A DNA stretch of 5,704 bases from assembly GCA_000715635.1 (NCBI GenBank), contig KL569149.1, positions 19,444 to 25,147 of the forward strand, read 5' to 3'. The DNA is from Streptomyces violaceus (GTDB taxonomy: Bacteria; Actinomycetota; Actinomycetes; Streptomycetales; Streptomycetaceae). Shown piece after piece: positions 1-3,462 of this stretch (position 1 is the first letter of the stretch; every line of letters begins with the position of its first letter). The notes beneath the pieces are model-generated. The model had not been told where the DNA came from. It made no database searches and was given only the letters and a program-made list of their open reading frames with translations. Position numbers and translations under genes: made by a program.

Positions 1-58
1 ACGCGCGCCGACGGCCGTTCGGGCCGTCGGCGGGTGGAGGGGAAGCGTTCGAGGTCAT
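1..58 (-). CDS. scpA: Probable N-terminus of segregation/condensation protein ScpA (partial)
   Basis: An ATG at 58-56 opens a minus-strand frame that stays open to the window edge, giving about 19 residues that begin MTSNASPPPADGPNGRRRA. It starts 18 nt after the TAA of the RHH-protein gene, as expected for the next gene of an operon. From established knowledge, actinobacterial ParA genes of this type sit just upstream of scpA-scpB (in Mycobacterium tuberculosis, Rv1708 then Rv1709/Rv1710). A short low-complexity, Arg-rich N-terminus before the kleisin domain also fits my memory of Streptomyces ScpA. ScpA would be the kleisin bridging the SMC dimer with ScpB. No conserved kleisin residue lies inside the window, so the name rests on context. 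The run of G just upstream (GGGGGCC before ATG) is a weak, closely spaced ribosome site. Confidence 0.45.
   Translation of the reverse strand, partial: MTSNASPPPADGPNGRRRA
6..32. repeat. Perfect 11-bp inverted repeat (hairpin) at the gene junction
   Basis: Bases 6-16 (CGCCGACGGCC) pair perfectly with 22-32 around the 5-nt loop GTTCG. It lies about 45 nt past the stop of the RHH-protein gene but has no T-run on the minus strand. If the ATG at 58 is real, the hairpin lies inside the first codons of scpA (the ADGPNGRR residues). It would then be either a by-product of GC-rich codons or a weak attenuator between the parA-RHH pair and scpA. If that ATG is not used, it would be the terminator of the operon. 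Confidence 0.5.
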
Positions 59-76
59 GGCCCCCGCAGGCTACCG

Positions 77-655
77 TTACCGCCCGCGCAGACGTCGTAC
101 GAGGATGCTGGCGTCTCCGCGGGTCTCCAGGTCGGCGAGGACCACGGCGACCGCCTCGCGGACGATGCGGCCGCGGTCGACGGCCAGGCCGTGCTCGCCG
201 CGGAGCACGAGGCGGGCGTGCTCCAGGTCCATGAGCTCCTCGGCGGACACGTACACGGTGATCTTCTCGTCGTGCCGCTCACGGCCGCTGGGGCGGCGCG
301 CGGCCGCCCGTCCGCGCTTGCGTGGCGCCGCGTCGGTGGAAGCGGCGGCAGAACCTTCCTGCGCCGTCTGGCGCCGCCCGGAGCCGGAGCGCTCCGCGGC
401 CGCGGAGCGGCTACGGGACTCCCCGGCGTCGGCCGACTCCGAGTCCGCCGCCACGTGCTCGGCGCCCTTGCCGTCGCCGCCCTGCGCGGGCACCGACTGC
501 GGCGCGTCCTCCGCGCCCGCTGCCGCCGCCGCGTCGCCCTCCCCCGCCGGAGCGGGCACCCGGGCGTCGCCGTTGGCCTGGCGCCTGGGCGTGGACGACT
601 GCAGCGCCATCCCCCCTGTCGTACGGAAGAGTTCGTCGGCCCCCGGCAGACTCAC
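77..655 (-). CDS. RHH-like putative DNA-binding partner of ParA, 192 aa
   Basis: I cannot name this protein from a studied homologue. It has a short N-terminal segment (SLPGADELFRTTGG, about residues 2-15). Residues ~17-111 form a long Ala/Gly/Ser/Asp/Glu-rich stretch that should be disordered, followed by a basic patch (~112-127, RKRGRAAARR...). The only folded-looking part is residues ~130-178: a strand (KITVYVS), a helix (AEELMDLEHARLVL) and a second helix (DRGRIVREAVAVVLADL), the order of a ribbon-helix-helix DNA-binding domain. The GTG at 655-653 is the chosen start because it overlaps the parA TGA (654-652) as GTGA, a classic coupling junction. Alternatives are GTG at 667, with GGGAGG 10 nt upstream but inside parA codons, and ATG at 610, with G-run directly abutting. 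It ends with TAA. RHH proteins are common ParA partners on plasmids, so a centromere-binding or ParA-stimulating role is inferred; a transcriptional regulator is the alternative. Confidence 0.85.
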   Translation of the reverse strand: MSLPGADELFRTTGGMALQSSTPRRQANGDARVPAPAGEGDAAAAAGAEDAPQSVPAQGGDGKGAEHVAADSESADAGESRSRSAAAERSGSGRRQTAQEGSAAASTDAAPRKRGRAAARRPSGRERHDEKITVYVSAEELMDLEHARLVLRGEHGLAVDRGRIVREAVAVVLADLETRGDASILVRRLRGR

Positions 656-1821
656 TCGGCGTGACACCGGGCGAGCACCTCCCTGGCGAGCTGGCGGTAG
701 GCGGCGGCACCGACGGAGTTGGAGGCGTACGTCGTGATCGGCTCACCGGCGACCGTGGTCTCCGGGAAGCGGACCGTGCGCCCGATGACCGTGTGGTAGA
801 CGTGGTCGTCGAACGCCTCCACGACACGCGCGAGCACCTCACGGCTGTGCACCGTGCGCGAGTCGTACATCGTGGCGAGGATCCCGTCGAGCTCCAGCTC
901 CGGGTTGAGCCGTTCCTGGACCTTCTCGATGGTCTCCGTCAGCAGTGCCACACCGCGCAGCGCGAAGAACTCGCACTCCAACGGCACTATCACCTTGTGC
1001 GCGGCCGTCAGGGCGTTGACCGTGAGCAGGCCGAGCGAGGGCTGGCAGTCGATGACGATGAAGTCGTAGTCGGGCAGCAGCGGCTTCAGGGCGCGCTGCA
1101 GCGTCGACTCGCGGGCGACCTCGGAGACCAGCTGGACCTCGGCCGCCGACAGGTCGATGTTGCTGGGCAGCAGGTCCATGTTGGGGACCGCCGTCTTCAG
1201 CAGCACCTCGTCGGCCGCCATGCCCCGCTCCATGAGCAGGTTGTAGACGGTGAGGTCGAGTTCCATCGGGTTGACGCCGAGACCGACCGACAGCGCGCCC
1301 TGCGGGTCGAAGTCCACGAGCAGGACCCGGCGTCCGTACTCCGCGAGCGCGGCACCCAGGTTGATGGTCGACGTCGTCTTGCCGACGCCGCCCTTCTGGT
1401 TGCACATCGCGATGATCTTCGCGGGACCGTGGTCGCCCAGCGGGCCCGGGATCGGGAAGTACGGCAGCGGGCGCCCGGTCGGACCGATGCGCTCCCGGCG
1501 CTGTCTGGCCGCGTCGGGCGCGAGAGTGGCCGCGTACTCGGGGTCGGGCTCGTACTCCGCGTCGGGGTCGTAGAAGTGCCCCTCGGGCAGTTCGTCGTAG
1601 TCGGCGAGTTGGTTGTGGGGCGCGCCACTTCCGCCGCCGGCCATGGCGTTCACGTGATGGCCATCCATCTTCTGGTGTGCTGTGTGAGTCGCCTGCTGAC
1701 TCTGGTGGGCTGCGAAGGTGCGCACAGCGACGGAGCCGACAGCCGCGAATCCCGCGGGCCCCTGGTCCCGTGCAGGCATTCCTGGTTGACCACCCCCGGG
1801 AGTAAATGTCGACTCATTCAC
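652..1821 (-). CDS. ParA/Soj-family chromosome-partitioning ATPase, 389 aa
   Basis: This is a deviant Walker A ATPase of the ParA/MinD superfamily, which dimerises on ATP, binds DNA non-specifically and positions cargo. Residues ~135-389 form the ATPase. The deviant Walker A is KGGVGKTT at 143-150, with signature Lys143 and P-loop Lys148. Walker A' is LLVDFDPQG (167-175) and Walker B is FIVIDCQPSLG (254-264, Asp258). The C-terminal GEPITTYASNSVGAAAYRQLAREV resembles the Soj C-terminus. About 130 residues precede the ATPase: a Gln/His/Ala-rich start, then an acidic, Tyr/Pro-rich stretch around 74-95 (DYDELPEGHFYDPDAEYEPD). The GTG at 1821 is chosen because a full-length Shine-Dalgarno sits 10 nt upstream, so the extension is really translated. 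The gene is distinct from the oriC-linked parAB pair because no ParB follows. The next gene overlaps by 4 nt. I am sure of the family; the cargo is unknown. Confidence 0.96.
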   Translation of the reverse strand: MNESTFTPGGGQPGMPARDQGPAGFAAVGSVAVRTFAAHQSQQATHTAHQKMDGHHVNAMAGGGSGAPHNQLADYDELPEGHFYDPDAEYEPDPEYAATLAPDAARQRRERIGPTGRPLPYFPIPGPLGDHGPAKIIAMCNQKGGVGKTTSTINLGAALAEYGRRVLLVDFDPQGALSVGLGVNPMELDLTVYNLLMERGMAADEVLLKTAVPNMDLLPSNIDLSAAEVQLVSEVARESTLQRALKPLLPDYDFIVIDCQPSLGLLTVNALTAAHKVIVPLECEFFALRGVALLTETIEKVQERLNPELELDGILATMYDSRTVHSREVLARVVEAFDDHVYHTVIGRTVRFPETTVAGEPITTYASNSVGAAAYRQLAREVLARCHAE

Positions 1822-1831
1822 AAGTCGTCTT

Positions 1832-1839
1832 ACCTCCTT
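1832..1839 (-). promoter_or_regulatory. Strong ribosome-binding site of the parA-like gene
   Basis: The minus strand reads AAGGAGGT here, full complementarity to the 16S 3' end, 10 nt before the GTG at 1821. It settles the start of the ParA protein, including its long N-terminal extension. The upstream bases CCTGGTCACC can pair with part of it (see findings). Confidence 0.85.
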
Positions 1840-1893
1840 GGTGACCAGGAAACTTCTAGACAGGTCAGCGTGGCACCATGCCGACGGTTGGCG

Positions 1894-1923
1894 ACTCTAT
1901 GGCGTGTCGGGCGTCCGCAGCAA
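1894..1923 (-). promoter_or_regulatory. Candidate promoter of the parA-RHH(-scpA) operon
   Basis: The minus strand carries TTGCTG (1923-1918), an 18-nt spacer and TAGAGT (1899-1894). The -10 fits the streptomycete housekeeping pattern TAGRRT fully; the -35 is only moderate. Transcription would start near 1887, leaving a leader of about 65 nt before the GTG at 1821. The perfect -35 hexamer TTGACA further upstream (1977-1972) has no matching -10. This is a by-eye prediction only. Confidence 0.35.
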
Positions 1924-2083
1924 CACAATCCGCCGGACCCGGCCCGATGTGTCGGCAATGAAACATCCCGCTGTCAAGGGCGTACGGCCGTCGCACGGCA
2001 GGTTTCACCGGTGTGCGAATCGGTTGAAGGGTTACGTTCGAGGCGAGTTGCTCGAGAAGCGCGAAGTGACCATACACACATCC
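1924..2083. other. Intergenic stretch with no assigned feature
   Basis: Between the ald terminator and the candidate parA promoter lie about 160 bp of clearly lower GC than the genes. I found no frame here with Streptomyces-like third-position bias. Frames that stay open on either strand (for example 1865-2077 minus and 1838-2128 plus) use many A/T-ending codons such as CTT, CTA, TCA and ACA. A minus-strand TTGACA sits at 1977-1972. The stretch may hold upstream regulatory sites for parA or a small RNA, but I cannot support either. Confidence 0.5.
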
Positions 2084-2112
2084 GGCCGGACCTTGTCGGG
2101 CAAGGTCCGGCC
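2084..2112 (-). terminator. Terminator hairpin downstream of ald
   Basis: GGCCGGACCTTG (2084-2095) pairs perfectly with CAAGGTCCGGCC (2101-2112), a 12-bp stem with the 5-nt loop TCGGG. It lies about 90 nt beyond the ald stop. On the minus strand it is followed by GGATGTGTGTATGG, T/G-rich but not a true T-run, as is common for streptomycete terminators. It would separate ald transcription from the parA promoter about 180 nt further on. Since it is nearly symmetrical it could act on both strands, but no plus-strand gene points at it. Confidence 0.75.
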
Positions 2113-2150
2113 AGGTGCGCGGCGTTGACGGCCTGTGTTGACGTATCGCC

Positions 2151-2182
2151 TTTACCGGTTGATGACTTAGCCGATTTACCGG
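2151..2182. repeat. Short direct repeat TTTACCGG downstream of ald
   Basis: The octamer TTTACCGG occurs at 2151-2158 and again at 2175-2182, 24 bp apart start to start, between the ald stop and its terminator. It falls in the 3' untranslated part of the ald transcript. No function is evident and two octamers in 50 bp could be chance. Confidence 0.3.
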
Positions 2183-2202
2183 CCGTCGAGGGCGGGGGCG
2201 GC

Positions 2203-3318
2203 TCAGACGAGCAGCGAGGCCAGCTCCACGTGCTCCACGCCGTGCGCCTCGGCGACCTCGCGGTAAACGACCTTGCCGTCATGGGTGTTGAGGCCCCGGG
2301 CCAGGGCCGGGTCGCGGCGCAGCGCCTGCGCCCAGCCGTGGTTCGCGAGTTCCACGATGTACGGAAGCGTGGCGTTGGTCAGCGCGTAGGTGGAGGTGTT
2401 GGGCACCGCGCCGGGCATGTTGGCGACGCAGTAGAAGACCGACTCGTGAACCGGGAAGGTCGGCTCGGCGTGGGTGGTCGGGCGGGAGTCCTCGAAGCAG
2501 CCGCCCTGGTCGATCGCGATGTCGACAAGGACACTTCCGGGCTTCATCCGCGAGACGAGCTCGTTGGTGACCAGCTTCGGGGCCTTGGCGCCGGGGATCA
2601 GCACCGCGCCGATGACGAGGTCGGCCTCCAGACAGGCCTTCTCCAGCTCGAAGGTGTTCGAGACGACGGTCTGGATCTTCGTGCCGAAGATCTTGTCCGC
2701 CTCGCGGAGCTTGTTGACGTCCTTGTCGAGCAGGGTCACGTGGAAGCCCAGGCCGATGGCGATCTGCGCCGCCTGCCAGCCGGAGACGCCGCCGCCGATG
2801 ACGACGGCCCGTCCGGCCAGGACGCCGGGGACGCCGCCGGGCAGCACGCCCCGGCCGCCGTTGGCGCGCATCAGGTGGTAGGCGCCGACCTGCGGGGCCA
2901 GCCGGCCCGCGACCTCGGACATCGGGGCGAGCAGCGGGAGCGCGCGGCTGGGCAGCTCGACCGTCTCGTACGCGATCGCCGTGGTGCCGGACTCCAGGAG
3001 GGCGTCCGTGCACTCCTTGGAGGCGGCGAGGTGCAGGTAGGTGAAGAGCGTCTGGTCCTTGCGGAGGCGGTGGTACTCCTCGGCGATGGGCTCCTTGACC
3101 TTCAGCAGCAGGTCGGCGGCGGCCCACACCTCGTCGGCGGTGTCCAGGATCTGGGCACCGGCGAGGACGTACTCCTCGTCCACGATCGAGGAGCCGACTC
3201 CGGCGCCGCGCTCGATGACGACCTGGTGGCCATGACGCACCAGCTCGTGCACGCCGGCGGGGGTGATGGCCACCCGGAACTCGTTGTTCTTGACCTCGCG
3301 GGGGATGCCGACCTTCAC
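2203..3318 (-). CDS. ald: L-alanine dehydrogenase (NAD-dependent), 371 aa
   Basis: Ald catalyses L-alanine + NAD+ + water to pyruvate + ammonium + NADH, reversibly, in the cytosol. It links alanine catabolism, nitrogen assimilation and NADH recycling. The sequence aligns along its length with my recollection of M. tuberculosis Ald, at the same 371-residue length. The known substrate and catalytic residues are present at the same numbers: Arg15, Lys75, His96, Asp270 and Asn300. The Rossmann loop is VIGGGVSG (~173-180), and Asp198 in LLDKD is placed for NAD specificity. Motifs such as [24 protein letters not shown] and [11 protein letters not shown] are family hallmarks. The GTG at 3318 gives the family start [15 protein letters not shown] and lies 11 nt from AAGGA. 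A GTG three codons upstream (3327, adding MID) has that site only 2 nt away, so it is less likely, though databases may use it. A possible operator lies upstream and a terminator downstream, so it is probably monocistronic or read from its own promoter. Confidence 0.97.
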   Translation of the reverse strand: MKVGIPREVKNNEFRVAITPAGVHELVRHGHQVVIERGAGVGSSIVDEEYVLAGAQILDTADEVWAAADLLLKVKEPIAEEYHRLRKDQTLFTYLHLAASKECTDALLESGTTAIAYETVELPSRALPLLAPMSEVAGRLAPQVGAYHLMRANGGRGVLPGGVPGVLAGRAVVIGGGVSGWQAAQIAIGLGFHVTLLDKDVNKLREADKIFGTKIQTVVSNTFELEKACLEADLVIGAVLIPGAKAPKLVTNELVSRMKPGSVLVDIAIDQGGCFEDSRPTTHAEPTFPVHESVFYCVANMPGAVPNTSTYALTNATLPYIVELANHGWAQALRRDPALARGLNTHDGKVVYREVAEAHGVEHVELASLLV

Positions 3319-3329
3319 GTCGATCACGG

Positions 3330-3334
3330 TCCTT
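3330..3334 (-). promoter_or_regulatory. Ribosome-binding site of ald
   Basis: The minus strand reads AAGGA. Spacing is 11 nt to the GTG at 3318 but only 2 nt to the GTG at 3327. This favours the downstream GTG and hence the 371-residue form that matches the family length. Confidence 0.55.
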
Positions 3335-3342
3335 GGCTCAGA

Positions 3343-3369
3343 GGGTATGGGGCATTACTAGACATACCC
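3343..3369. repeat. Inverted repeat in the ald leader (GGGTATG-N13-CATACCC)
   Basis: GGGTATG (3343-3349) and CATACCC (3363-3369) are a perfect 7-bp inverted repeat with a 13-nt spacer that itself contains CATTACTAGA. It lies 25 nt upstream of the ald start at 3318 and just before its ribosome-binding site. It could be a hairpin in the mRNA leader or a protein-binding palindrome with two-turn spacing. No riboswitch class is recognisable. Confidence 0.5.
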
Positions 3370-3421
3370 GGCCGCGCACGGGCACACCGGGAGAGACCGC
3401 AGGAGAACGTGCGGCAGAGCC

Positions 3422-3449
3422 AGTCTAATGAAGGTGTTCCCGCTGTCTA
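3422..3449 (-). promoter_or_regulatory. Candidate ald promoter
   Basis: The minus strand reads TAGACA (3449-3444), 16 nt, then TAGACT (3427-3422). The -35 differs from TTGACA at one base and the -10 differs from TAGRRT at one base; the spacer is slightly short. The start would be near 3415, leaving a leader of about 100 nt. The promoter is embedded in the inverted repeat at 3426-3460. It is a by-eye call without mapped transcript ends. Confidence 0.35.
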
Positions 3450-3460
3450 GCCTTTCATTA
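3426..3460. promoter_or_regulatory. A/T-rich inverted repeat, candidate operator of ald
   Basis: TAATGAAGG (3426-3434) and CCTTTCATTA (3451-3460) form a 9/10-bp inverted repeat, with one extra T in the right arm and a 16-nt spacer. The arms are strikingly A/T-rich for this genome. The left arm overlaps the candidate -10 and the right arm lies just upstream of the candidate -35, an arrangement suited to a dimeric repressor or activator. Ald genes elsewhere are controlled by Lrp/AsnC-type regulators (AldR in mycobacteria), but no regulator gene is in the window. Because it begins 2 bp past the upstream gene's stop, a weak terminator role is the alternative. Confidence 0.5.
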
Positions 3461-3462
3461 CA

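Noticed and set aside
1972..1977. Perfect -35 hexamer TTGACA on the minus strand as a parA promoter
   Set aside because: At 17-19 nt spacing the next bases are CGACACAT, which do not resemble a -10; the TTGCTG/TAGAGT pair downstream is more convincing.
1865..2077. A 70-codon minus-strand frame upstream of parA
   Set aside because: Third-position GC is only about 55-60 percent by eye, far below the neighbouring genes, and it overlaps the candidate parA promoter.
1838..2128. A 96-codon plus-strand frame between parA and ald
   Set aside because: It starts with TTG, uses codons such as CTT, CTA and TCA that are rare in this genome, has no plausible ribosome site, and covers the ald terminator and the parA promoter.
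2125..2143. Two TTGACG boxes on the plus strand as promoters
   Set aside because: Neither has a -10 at the right distance, and no plus-strand gene lies downstream.
322..3450. A plus-strand frame open for more than 1000 codons, antisense to parA, the intergenic region and ald
   Set aside because: It is a GC-rich antisense shadow. Its translation is low-complexity Arg/Val/Asp/Gly-rich and crosses the ald terminator and both leaders, while the minus-strand genes have clear family motifs.
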